A stretch of 11,516 nucleotides of DNA from Prevotella sp. UBA6429 (GTDB lineage: Bacteria; Bacteroidota; Bacteroidia; Bacteroidales; Bacteroidaceae). The stretch is taken from assembly GCA_002437285.1 (NCBI GenBank), contig DJOV01000013.1, positions 46,257 to 57,772 on the forward strand. Reading direction: 5' to 3'. Positions 1 to 5,658 of the stretch are shown piece after piece. Position numbers and translations under genes: made by a program. The notes beneath the pieces were generated by a model that saw nothing but the letters and a program-made list of their open reading frames with translations, searched no databases and was not told where the DNA came from. The stretch's first letter is position 1; each line of letters opens with the position of its first letter.

Positions 1-28
1 CAAAACGTAATCCACTGTTTTTATATCG

Positions 29-59
29 TTATGGTGGTAATTTATAGAATCCACCATAA
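29..59. repeat. 9-bp perfect inverted repeat
   Basis: TTATGGTGG (29-37) and CCACCATAA (51-59) are perfect reverse complements around a 13-nt AT-rich loop. Neither side is followed by a convincing T-run, so it is not an obvious terminator. It may be an operator or part of an RNA fold. Confidence 0.5.
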
Positions 60-91
60 GGTTCTTCCTGCCTTTGGAGTGAGGACGAAAC

Positions 92-115
92 GTATGGTAT
101 GGTATGGTATGGTAT
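92..115. repeat. GTATG pentanucleotide tandem repeat (about 4.8 copies)
   Basis: Four perfect GTATG units are followed by a partial GTAT. On the opposite strand the same tract reads as a repeated Tyr-His-Thr-Ile-Pro pattern in one frame. Short tandem units of this kind can change copy number by slipped-strand mispairing. No gene with a clear start contains it. Confidence 0.85.
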
Positions 116-380
116 AGTCTTGCCACTCCGCAACATCGCCTGGCAAGAACTGAGCCTTCCGTTGGCGTGAGCGGTTTAACACAGTCTACGGCCAGGGCAT
201 CCCACACTCCTGGGGGCTTATTTCGATTTACATTCAGGCATTGGCCTCACCACTCCAAATGCTGCTGGAAGAGCCTGGCGGAAGAGGTCCGCAGACGGGG
301 GCGCACTCATGTGAAAAGGCGCAATAGAGGTCTCATGCGGAGCCATGAAGTCAAACGAGGCGGTGCCATCCGATAGAAAT

Positions 381-428
381 CCCCCAATCCACAGTATCAC
401 TACTCAGATTGGGGGCTCTTTAACCTTT
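381..428 (+). terminator. Candidate intrinsic terminator upstream of htpG
   Basis: CCCCCAATC (381-389) and GATTGGGGG (407-415) form a perfect 9-bp stem with a 17-nt loop, followed by a moderately T-rich stretch (CTCTTTAACCTTTT). The opposite-strand flank (ATTTCT) is a poorer U-tract, so a plus-strand terminator is preferred. It would end a transcript crossing the first 380 bases. The long loop and broken T-run keep confidence moderate. Confidence 0.5.
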
Positions 429-622
429 TAAAAACTAACCTTAACCTATTGAAATGAATCTATGTTGCAAAAATATATCATTCCCCCGCAACCTCTTGTC
501 AAGATTTCAGTAAAATTTCAAAAATATTTCATCGCCAGCCATTCGCCTTCCCTTTTCGCCCTTTGTGGCACACCTTTTGCAATTCACACCTTAGAAAAAA
601 ATAACTCATAAAAAACATTACC

Positions 623-2677
623 ATGCAGAAAGGCAATATTGGGGTTACGACCGAGAACATATTCCCCGTCATCAAAAAGTTTCTCTATTCAGACCACGAG
701 ATCTTCCTCCGCGAGATGATCAGCAACGCCGTCGACGCCACGCAGAAGCTGAAAACCCTGGCACAGAAGGGCGACTTCAAGGGCGAGTTGGGCGACCTGA
801 CCGTCCATGTGACACTGGACAAGGACGCCAAGACCCTGACCATCAGCGACCGTGGCATCGGCATGACAGCCGAGGAGATCGATAAATACATCAACCAGAT
901 AGCCTTCTCAGGCGTCACCGACTTCCTCGACAAATACAAGGACGAGGCCAACGCCATCATCGGACACTTCGGCCTCGGTTTCTACTCCTCATTCATGGTG
1001 AGCGACAAGGTGGAAATCGTCACCAAGAGCTACCGGGACGGTGCCAAGGCCATCCGCTGGAGCTGCGACGGCTCGCCCGCATTCACCATCGACGACGCCG
1101 AGAAGGCCGACCGCGGCTCGGACATCATCCTGCACATCTCTGACGACTGCAAGGACTTCCTGGAGAAGACGCGCATCGAGCAGCTGCTCAACAAGTACTG
1201 CAAGTTCATGCCCGTACCCGTAGCCTTCGGAAAGAAGACCGAGTGGAAAGACGGCAAGCAAGTCGAGACCGACCAGGACAACGTCATCAACAATGTGGAA
1301 CCGCTCTGGACCAAGACGCCCTCAACGCTGAAAGACGAGGACTACAAGAAGTTCTACCACACCCTGTATCCCATGCAGGACGAGCCCCTCTTTTGGATCC
1401 ACCTCAACGTGGACTACCCGTTCCACCTGACAGGAATCCTCTACTTCCCACGCACACACAGCAACATCGACTTGCAGCGCAACAAGATTCAGCTCTATTG
1501 CAACCAAGTCTTCGTAACCGACCAGGTGGAAGGCATCGTCCCCGACTTCCTCACCCTGCTCCACGGCGTCATCGACTCGCCAGACATCCCACTCAACGTG
1601 AGCCGCAGCTACCTGCAGAGCGATGCCAATGTGAAGAAGATCTCCACCTACATCACCAAGAAGGTGGCCGACCGCCTACAGCAGACGTTCAAGGAGGACC
1701 GCAAGGACTATGAGGCCAAGTGGGACGACCTGAAGATCTTCATCAACTACGGCATGCTCTCTCAAGACGACTTCTACGACCGCGCCAAGGACTTCGCACT
1801 CTTCAAGGACGTAGCCGGCAAGTATTTCACCTTTGAGGAATACAAGACCCTCATCAAGGACAACCAGACCGACAAGAACGGCGAACTCGTCTACCTGTAC
1901 GCCACCAACAAGGAAGACCAGTACTCCTACATCAAGTCGGCCGAGGACAAGGGCTACAGCGTGCTCCTGCTCGACGGCCAGCTCGACGTGCCCATGGTCT
2001 CCATGTTGGAGAACAAGTTTGAGAAGAGCCACTTCGCCCGTGTGGACGCCGACATCATCGACCGTCTCATCGTCAAGGACGACAAGAAGGAGGAGACCCT
2101 CAAAGGTGACGACCGTGACAATCTGTCAGAGGTGTTCCGCTCGCAGATGCCCAAGATGGACAAGGCACAGTTCAACGTGGACGTCGAGTCACTGGGCGAG
2201 ACAGCGCAGCCCGTCATCATCACCGAGAGCGAATACATGCGCCGCATGAAGGAAATGAGCCATTTCCAGCCCGGCATGAGTTTCTACGGACAAATGCCCG
2301 ACACCTACACCATCGTGCTCAACGCCGACCACAAGCTCCTCAAGGAGGTGCTCAGCGACACCAACAAGGCTACAGAAGAGGCGCTCAAGCCCGTGGTGAG
2401 CGAGCTGAAGGGACTGTCCGCACGGCTGGCCGCCCTGCGCCAAGGACAAAGCGGCAAGAAGCCTGAGGAGATCACGCAGGAGGAAAAGGACGACCTGCAG
2501 AAGACAGAGAAGGCCGTAGACGAGCAACGCAACAAGAAAAACCAAATTCTCAGCGACTACGCCAAGGGCAACAACGTGGTGCACCAACTGATCGACTTGG
2601 CACTCTTGCAAAACGGCATGCTCAAGGGCGAGGCACTCGACAAGTTCCTCAAGCGCTCGGTCGACATGATCAAATAA
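623..2677 (+). CDS. htpG: Molecular chaperone HtpG (bacterial Hsp90)
   Basis: Encodes a 684-residue cytosolic ATP-dependent chaperone of the Hsp90 family, which works as a homodimer in late folding and stress protection of client proteins. The N-terminal GHKL ATPase domain is clear: FLREMISNAVDA with the expected base E31 and Mg-ligand N35, SDRGIGMT with D76, and the glycine-rich lid GHFGLGFYSSF at 114-124. The middle domain carries LNVSR with R328, equivalent to the arginine that contacts the ATP gamma-phosphate. The C-terminal dimerisation region is present, and the stop falls where expected. E. coli HtpG is 624 residues; the extra length with a charged linker near residues 490-540 fits Bacteroidales versions. 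The start has no Shine-Dalgarno sequence but an A-rich leader, typical of the phylum. I found no convincing TAnnTTTG promoter in 430-622. It is probably the first gene of an operon with nth, 12 bp downstream. Confidence 0.97.
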   Translation: MQKGNIGVTTENIFPVIKKFLYSDHEIFLREMISNAVDATQKLKTLAQKGDFKGELGDLTVHVTLDKDAKTLTISDRGIGMTAEEIDKYINQIAFSGVTDFLDKYKDEANAIIGHFGLGFYSSFMVSDKVEIVTKSYRDGAKAIRWSCDGSPAFTIDDAEKADRGSDIILHISDDCKDFLEKTRIEQLLNKYCKFMPVPVAFGKKTEWKDGKQVETDQDNVINNVEPLWTKTPSTLKDEDYKKFYHTLYPMQDEPLFWIHLNVDYPFHLTGILYFPRTHSNIDLQRNKIQLYCNQVFVTDQVEGIVPDFLTLLHGVIDSPDIPLNVSRSYLQSDANVKKISTYITKKVADRLQQTFKEDRKDYEAKWDDLKIFINYGMLSQDDFYDRAKDFALFKDVAGKYFTFEEYKTLIKDNQTDKNGELVYLYATNKEDQYSYIKSAEDKGYSVLLLDGQLDVPMVSMLENKFEKSHFARVDADIIDRLIVKDDKKEETLKGDDRDNLSEVFRSQMPKMDKAQFNVDVESLGETAQPVIITESEYMRRMKEMSHFQPGMSFYGQMPDTYTIVLNADHKLLKEVLSDTNKATEEALKPVVSELKGLSARLAALRQGQSGKKPEEITQEEKDDLQKTEKAVDEQRNKKNQILSDYAKGNNVVHQLIDLALLQNGMLKGEALDKFLKRSVDMIK

Positions 2678-2689
2678 GGCGACAACCCA

Positions 2690-3337
2690 ATGACCAGACA
2701 AGAGCGTTACAGGCGTGCGCTTGACACGTTCCGGGCTACGCAACCTAACGTGACGACTGAGTTGCTGTTTGCCTCGGCATTCCAGTTGCTCGTCGCCACG
2801 GTGCTATCAGCCCAGTGCACCGACAAGCGCGTCAACCAAGTGACGGTCGGCCTGTTTGCCCGTTACCCCGATGCGCGCGCCATGGCCCAGGCGGAGCCCG
2901 ACGACTTGCTGGAGCACATCAGCTCTGTGAGCTACCCCAATGCCAAGGCACGCCACCTGGTGGCCTTGGCACGAGGGCTGATGGCCGAGCACGGAGGCGA
3001 AGTGCCCGATGACCACAAGGCCCTGACACGTCTGCCGGGCGTAGGGCAAAAGACGGCCAACGTCGTAGAAGCCGTATGGTTCGGACACGCCACCATGGCC
3101 GTCGACACACACGTCTACCGCGTGGCGCATCGCATGGGACTGGTGCCCAAGACGGCCAACACGCCGCTAAAGGTGGAACGCTACCTCATGGCACACATAC
3201 CCCAAGCGGACATACCCAACGCACACCACTGGCTATTGCTCCACGGACGCTACACCTGCAGGAGCGCCAAGCCGCTCTGTGGCGACTGCCCATTTGGCGA
3301 ATGGTGCCCCAAGCTATTGGATGGCAGCAAGTTGTGA
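2690..3337 (+). CDS. nth: Endonuclease III (DNA glycosylase/AP lyase)
   Basis: A 215-residue bifunctional base-excision repair enzyme that removes oxidised pyrimidines and cleaves the abasic site by beta-elimination. The helix-hairpin-helix motif LPGVGQKTANVV (115-126) holds the catalytic lysine K121, and the catalytic aspartate D139 lies in AVDTHVYRV. A complete [4Fe-4S] cluster motif is present at the C-terminus: C190-x6-C197-x2-C200-x5-C206. Length is close to E. coli Nth (211 aa), so the protein is intact. The ATG lies 12 bp after the htpG stop, implying co-transcription with htpG; the next gene starts 31 bp after the nth stop. No separate promoter is visible in the gap. All key residues are seen directly; the assignment of Nth rather than MutY rests on the lysine, the length and the absence of a MutY C-terminal domain. 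Confidence 0.96.
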   Translation: MTRQERYRRALDTFRATQPNVTTELLFASAFQLLVATVLSAQCTDKRVNQVTVGLFARYPDARAMAQAEPDDLLEHISSVSYPNAKARHLVALARGLMAEHGGEVPDDHKALTRLPGVGQKTANVVEAVWFGHATMAVDTHVYRVAHRMGLVPKTANTPLKVERYLMAHIPQADIPNAHHWLLLHGRYTCRSAKPLCGDCPFGEWCPKLLDGSKL

Positions 3338-3368
3338 CACGATCATTCAACCTCAACATCACAAGCCC

Positions 3369-4082
3369 ATGAACATACATCTCATACTGAACTTCCTGCA
3401 ACAGCTTGCAGACAACAACTCCACCGCCTGGATGCACGAGCACAAGGCCCTGTACCAGGAAGCCCGGAAGGAGTTTGAGCAGGGAGTGGCCGACACCATC
3501 AACACGCTGACTCCCATCGACCCCACCATCGCCCACCTGGCACCTAAGGACTGCTGCTTCAGGCTCAACCGCGACATCAGGTTCTCGCAAGACAAAAGCC
3601 CCTACAAGCGTCACTTTGGCGCCTACATCTCAGCCCATGGCAAGAAAGGCCTGCACGGCGGCTACTACATCCACGTGCGTCCTGGACATTGCCTGCTGGC
3701 CACAGGTGCCTACTGGCTCCCCACCAACATACTGACTGCCACAAGAAACGAGATCATGGGCAACATCGACGAGTGGCGGCAACGCGTGGAGAGCAGCGAC
3801 TTCGTCAGCACATACGGCCACGCCAACGAGGGCTACTGGGCGGAAGACGATGACGTGTCGCCACAGGGCTTTGGCATAGCGCACCTGAAGAAGGCACCAC
3901 GCGACTTCCCTGCCGACTACGAGCACATCGGCTACCTGAAGATGAAGGACTACTGCTGCTGGAAAAGAGTCGGCGACGACTTCTTCGACCAGGCCGACTG
4001 GACCGGGAGGGCATGCCGCCTGTTTGGCATAGCCAAGCCCATGATGGACTTCGTCAACGGTGTCATCGACGATTACGAGTAA
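3369..4082 (+). CDS. DUF2461 / TIGR02453 family protein of unknown function
   Basis: A 237-residue cytosolic protein matching the DUF2461 (TIGR02453) family, whose biochemical role I do not know. Family hallmarks seen are an N-terminal NNSTAWMHEHK segment (about 16-26), the RLNRDIRFSQDKSPYK core (65-80), a GGYYIHVRPG strand (97-106) followed by an ATGAYWLP segment, and the C-terminal LKKAPRDFPADYEHIGYL block. The frame is open back to an ATG at 3279, but that start would overlap nth by 59 bp and add 30 residues without family similarity; the ATG at 3369, where the homologous region begins, is chosen. It lies 31 bp after nth and is followed at once by a strong terminator, so it is likely the last gene of an htpG-nth-DUF2461 operon. 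There is no signal peptide or membrane segment. Confidence 0.88.
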   Translation: MNIHLILNFLQQLADNNSTAWMHEHKALYQEARKEFEQGVADTINTLTPIDPTIAHLAPKDCCFRLNRDIRFSQDKSPYKRHFGAYISAHGKKGLHGGYYIHVRPGHCLLATGAYWLPTNILTATRNEIMGNIDEWRQRVESSDFVSTYGHANEGYWAEDDDVSPQGFGIAHLKKAPRDFPADYEHIGYLKMKDYCCWKRVGDDFFDQADWTGRACRLFGIAKPMMDFVNGVIDDYE

Positions 4083-4112
4083 CCACGCGGCCATGTGCCG
4101 GACAAAAAACAC

Positions 4113-4163
4113 AGGCAGGAGCGTGTGACACAAGCTATGTCACACGCTCCTGTCTTTCTTTAT
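4113..4163 (+). terminator. Bidirectional intrinsic terminator
   Basis: A perfect 15-bp stem (4116-4130 with 4138-4152) with a 7-nt loop is followed by TCTTTCTTT on the plus strand. On the minus strand the hairpin is followed by a TTTTTT run (complement of 4104-4109). It can stop the htpG-nth-DUF2461 transcript and also the convergent minus-strand gene ending at 4274. Confidence 0.9.
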
Positions 4164-4273
4164 GGTTCTTTCGGAATTTGGAATGATAAAATAAGACTCA
4201 TCCGAAATGTAGAGTGACAGGGGGGGGCATTGTGGATTCACCGCAAGCATCGGATGCGCTCGGGCAAGACCGT

Positions 4274-4639
4274 TCACTGTTGCTTCTCCCAGTCGTTCCA
4301 CTCTTTCAAGGCCTGCTGCCAGTCCGTCTGTTCTCCAGCAGCTATGGCCTCCTGCTGCCTCTGAGCCTCATCACGCGCCTTATCCCTGGCCCGCTTGCGC
4401 TTCATGTCCTCTATGGTCGCCTCGTCCAGTATCTTGATGGCTCCTCGCTTCACGGCCTCCTTGAGTTCGGCATCGCCAAAGGCCTTCCCCGGCTCATTGA
4501 AGTCGGATATGTTGAACTCATACCGGGTACGCAGCAAGTGGCGTATGTCTTTCTGCTTGGCACGGTTGGCCGAGCTTTTCAGCCTGAGGAGCTTGCCTAT
4601 CTCCTTGACCTCTTTCTCCGAATATTTGTTTCTTCCCAT
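4274..4639 (-). CDS. Small basic conserved-looking protein of unknown function
   Basis: Encodes 121 residues with no recognised catalytic motif. The N-terminal half (1-45) is lysine/arginine-rich and helical (a YSEKEVKEIGKLL segment, then KQKDIRHLLRTRYEFNISDF). The middle has a GKAFGDAELKEAVKRGAIKILD segment, and residues 76-121 are a highly charged, probably coiled or single helix ending in Trp-rich LKEWNDWEKQQ. There is no signal peptide or membrane segment. An in-frame ATG at 4726 exists, but a near-perfect promoter lies at 4692-4723, so a start there would precede transcription; the ATG at 4639 with an A-rich leader is chosen. The pattern resembles a Bacteroidales hypothetical family I recall only loosely, so that is inference. 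The small size and basic N-terminus could suit nucleic-acid binding, but nothing proves this. Confidence 0.8.
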   Translation of the reverse strand: MGRNKYSEKEVKEIGKLLRLKSSANRAKQKDIRHLLRTRYEFNISDFNEPGKAFGDAELKEAVKRGAIKILDEATIEDMKRKRARDKARDEAQRQQEAIAAGEQTDWQQALKEWNDWEKQQ

Positions 4640-4691
4640 TTTTCGATTGTTGATTGCAGGCGGGCATGCCCAGCCCTTCGTTCGTGGTATG

Positions 4692-4723
4692 CAAAGGTAC
4701 ATCATCCGCCCCACTCCACCAAA
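4692..4723 (-). promoter_or_regulatory. Bacteroidetes-type promoter for the 121-aa gene
   Basis: Read on the minus strand, TTTG (4723-4720), 20 nt, then TACCTTTG (4699-4692) match the primary sigma-factor consensus TTTG-N19-21-TAnnTTTG exactly. Transcription would start near 4687, giving a leader of about 50 nt before the ATG at 4639. This decides the start-codon choice. Confidence 0.85.
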
Positions 4724-4934
4724 CATCTCCCATCAATTTGATGACCGTGGTCACTCATCTTCTTCCACTCGCCCTCAAAAGACAGACCTCCTTCGCACAT
4801 CATGACGGAGCCTACAGCCGGGACAGACATCACCAACCAGCGAAGAAGAATGGGCGAAAAGAACAAAAAACAAGACGAAACGAACGGAAAGCCAACGGAA
4901 GAGAAAGAAAATTGCAAAAAAAGTTCCCGTAAAA
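4724..4934. other. Gene-free spacer, purine-rich on the plus strand
   Basis: Between the minus-strand promoter and the tRNA promoter I see no gene, RNA or repeat. Roughly 4848-4925 is strikingly A/G-rich on the plus strand, with A-runs. Short reading frames crossing it either run antisense through the tRNAs or lack recognisable starts. Confidence 0.6.
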
Positions 4935-4966
4935 TTTGGAGGTTTCGACAAATTGCAGTACCTTTG
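4935..4966 (+). promoter_or_regulatory. Bacteroidetes-type promoter for the tRNA-Arg pair
   Basis: TTTG (4935-4938), 20 nt, then TACCTTTG (4959-4966) is a perfect match to the phylum consensus. It has the same -7 sequence and the same spacing as the divergent promoter at 4692-4723. Transcription should begin near 4970, about 15 nt before the first tRNA. Confidence 0.88.
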
Positions 4967-4985
4967 CACTCGCAAAAACGAAAGA

Positions 4986-5059
4986 GGCTCCGTAGCTCAA
5001 CTGAATAGAGCATCTGACTACGGATCAGAAGGTTCCGGGTTTGAATCCCAGCGGAGTCA
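4986..5059 (+). tRNA. tRNA-Arg (anticodon ACG), copy 1
   Basis: A 74-nt cloverleaf: 7-bp acceptor stem (GGCTCCG with CGGAGTC, one G-T pair), U8-A9, 4-bp D stem, 5-bp anticodon stem TCTGA/TCAGA around CTACGGA, giving anticodon ACG, a 5-nt variable loop and a T arm. The discriminator is A, and CCA is not encoded. The A15-U48 Levitt pair, G18 and U55 are present. Two oddities are a C50-A64 mismatch in the T stem, and A19 with U56 where G19 and C56 are near-universal. The ACG anticodon normally needs deamination to inosine by TadA to read CGU, CGC and CGA. It is the first of two identical genes in one transcript. Confidence 0.95.
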
Positions 5060-5089
5060 CTTTTCGACAAGCAACAACAATAATGGTTT

Positions 5090-5163
5090 GGCTCCGTAGC
5101 TCAACTGAATAGAGCATCTGACTACGGATCAGAAGGTTCCGGGTTTGAATCCCAGCGGAGTCA
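5090..5163 (+). tRNA. tRNA-Arg (anticodon ACG), copy 2
   Basis: Identical over all 74 nt to the copy at 4986-5059, including the T-stem mismatch and the A19/U56 variant, after a 30-nt spacer. No promoter lies in the spacer, and an intrinsic terminator follows 5 nt downstream, so both come from one precursor and must be separated by tRNA processing and CCA addition. Confidence 0.95.
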
Positions 5164-5168
5164 CACAG

Positions 5169-5208
5169 AAGAGGGTGTTATTCATATAACATCCTCTTTT
5201 TTATTTTC
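5169..5208 (+). terminator. Intrinsic terminator after the tRNA pair
   Basis: A 12-bp stem with one G-U pair (5170-5181 with 5186-5197) and a TCAT tetraloop is followed directly by TTTTTATTTT. This is a classic Rho-independent terminator for the tRNA transcript. Confidence 0.92.
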
Positions 5209-5280
5209 CACAATTTCAAGGCCCCATAAAGAGAAGCCGGGCTTCAGGAGAAAAACTGGTAAAATGCGCGAAAATTCATT

Positions 5281-5493
5281 ATGTGGACATTTATCATCCT
5301 GGCATTATCTGCCGCCTACTGTCTTTATGGATTCAACAAATCATGGCACAATAACAAGCGCCACTCTGCAAACAGAGGCAGCGCCCGCCTCACTAAAAAG
5401 AATGCTACCCCGAAGAACAGCACATCCGATGAAGAAATGACAGAGGAAGAGATGATAGCGGAAGATTATTATTACTATCAAGACAGAGATTAA
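5281..5493 (+). CDS. Small predicted membrane-anchored protein, unknown function
   Basis: A 70-residue reading frame. Residues 2-18 (WTFIILALSAAYCLYGF) form one hydrophobic segment, followed by a basic stretch (about 19-41: KSWHNNKRH, SARLTKK), which suggests an N-terminal anchor with the tail kept in the cytoplasm. The tail is acidic (DEEMTEEEMIAED) and ends YYYYQDRD. The amino-acid layout is protein-like, and the opposite strand offers no better candidate. No TAnnTTTG promoter or ribosome site is clear upstream; a short GAAGC/GCTTC dyad lies at 5233-5245. It follows the tRNA terminator, so it is not read from that promoter. I do not recognise a family. It may be a real lineage-specific small protein or a chance frame. 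Confidence 0.55.
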   Translation: MWTFIILALSAAYCLYGFNKSWHNNKRHSANRGSARLTKKNATPKNSTSDEEMTEEEMIAEDYYYYQDRD

Positions 5494-5545
5494 CCCCACT
5501 ATCGCCATTTGTACTTGAACAAGCGAAGAACGCAAAGAAAAAACG

Positions 5546-5582
5546 CCCTCCTAAAGAAAAAATCCTTTTTTCCTTAGGGGGG
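5546..5582. other. Long hairpin overlapping the next promoter
   Basis: CCCTCCTAAAGAAAAAA (5546-5562) pairs with 5566-5582 across a 3-nt loop, with one mismatch and one wobble in 17 positions. On the minus strand it is followed by CGTTTTTTCTTT, which resembles a Rho-independent terminator, but no minus-strand gene lies upstream of it. On the plus strand it could end the small-protein transcript only weakly, since a G-run follows. Its right arm covers the presumed -33 box of the downstream gene. Confidence 0.6.
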
Positions 5583-5605
5583 GGGCTGGATTTTTCATAT
5601 ATTTG
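5574..5605 (+). promoter_or_regulatory. Promoter of the secreted-protein gene, with G9 in the spacer
   Basis: TATATTTG (5598-5605) is an exact -7 TAnnTTTG box, and TTAG (5574-5577), exactly 20 nt upstream, matches the -33 TTTG in three of four positions. Transcription would start near 5609, about 50 nt before the ATG at 5659. Nearly half of the spacer is a run of G. Confidence 0.6.
5577..5585 (+). repeat. Homopolymeric G9 tract
   Basis: Nine consecutive G residues begin at the last base of the presumed -33 box and fill the start of the promoter spacer. Tracts of this length are prone to slipped-strand length change. Confidence 0.85.
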
Positions 5606-5658
5606 CATCCGGGAACACTAAAACATCCCTCAAGTCTAACTTATAAAAACCTAAGAAA

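Larger units (their letters stand above)
1..372. other. Unexplained region, possible structured RNA or degenerate element
   Basis: No reading frame here looks like a Bacteroidales protein: the open frames are short, lack plausible starts and give low-complexity or arginine/proline-rich translations. Structure is visible instead. There is a perfect 9-bp inverted repeat (29-37 with 51-59), a pentanucleotide repeat (92-115), a perfect 9-bp long-range match (73-81 with 251-259) that extends by three more pairs across a 3-nt bulge (82-84 with 245-247), CCTGGC/GCCAGG complementarity (about 148-153 with 191-196), and TCCGCA/TGCGGA (about 287-292 with 337-342). A terminator-like hairpin follows at 381-415. 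I could not match it to RNase P RNA, tmRNA, 6S RNA or a known riboswitch by eye. A decayed dispersed repeat is equally possible. Confidence 0.3.

Noticed and set aside
74..95. GAGGACGAAAC resembling a hammerhead ribozyme core
   Set aside because: The partner CUGAUGA strand and a three-stem arrangement are not found nearby.
104..376. 90-aa plus-strand reading frame in the first region
   Set aside because: It starts inside the GTATG repeat, has an arginine- and histidine-rich, domain-free translation and overlaps complementary RNA-like segments. It does not read like a Bacteroidales protein.
60..416. RNase P RNA, tmRNA, group I or group II intron
   Set aside because: I found no GAGGAAAGTCC-type P4 strand, no tag-coding frame or tRNA-like ends, no group I core, and no domain V hairpin with its GAAA loop and AGC-type stem on either strand.
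461..468. TATGTTGC as the htpG -7 box
   Set aside because: It does not match TAnnTTTG at two positions and has no TTTG at the proper distance, so the htpG promoter is left unassigned.
3279..3368. Upstream start for the DUF2461 gene
   Set aside because: It would overlap nth by 59 bp in another frame and add 30 residues with no family similarity.
4168..4182. CGGAATTTG shared with about 11382-11390
   Set aside because: It is a 9-bp match only, in unrelated contexts and without extended similarity, so it is compatible with chance.
4220..4227. G8 tract
   Set aside because: It lies past the stop of the 121-aa gene and outside any visible promoter, so no switching role is supported.
4214..4741. 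175-aa plus-strand reading frame
   Set aside because: It is antisense to the 121-aa minus-strand gene, which has a perfect promoter, a more natural composition and a sensible leader.
4702..5070. 122-aa minus-strand reading frame
   Set aside because: It runs antisense through the first tRNA-Arg and the tRNA promoter; a real gene there is implausible.
4986..5163. Tandem tRNA copies as an integration (att) duplication
   Set aside because: Both copies are full length and share one promoter and terminator across only 30 nt; no integrase or foreign cargo lies between them.
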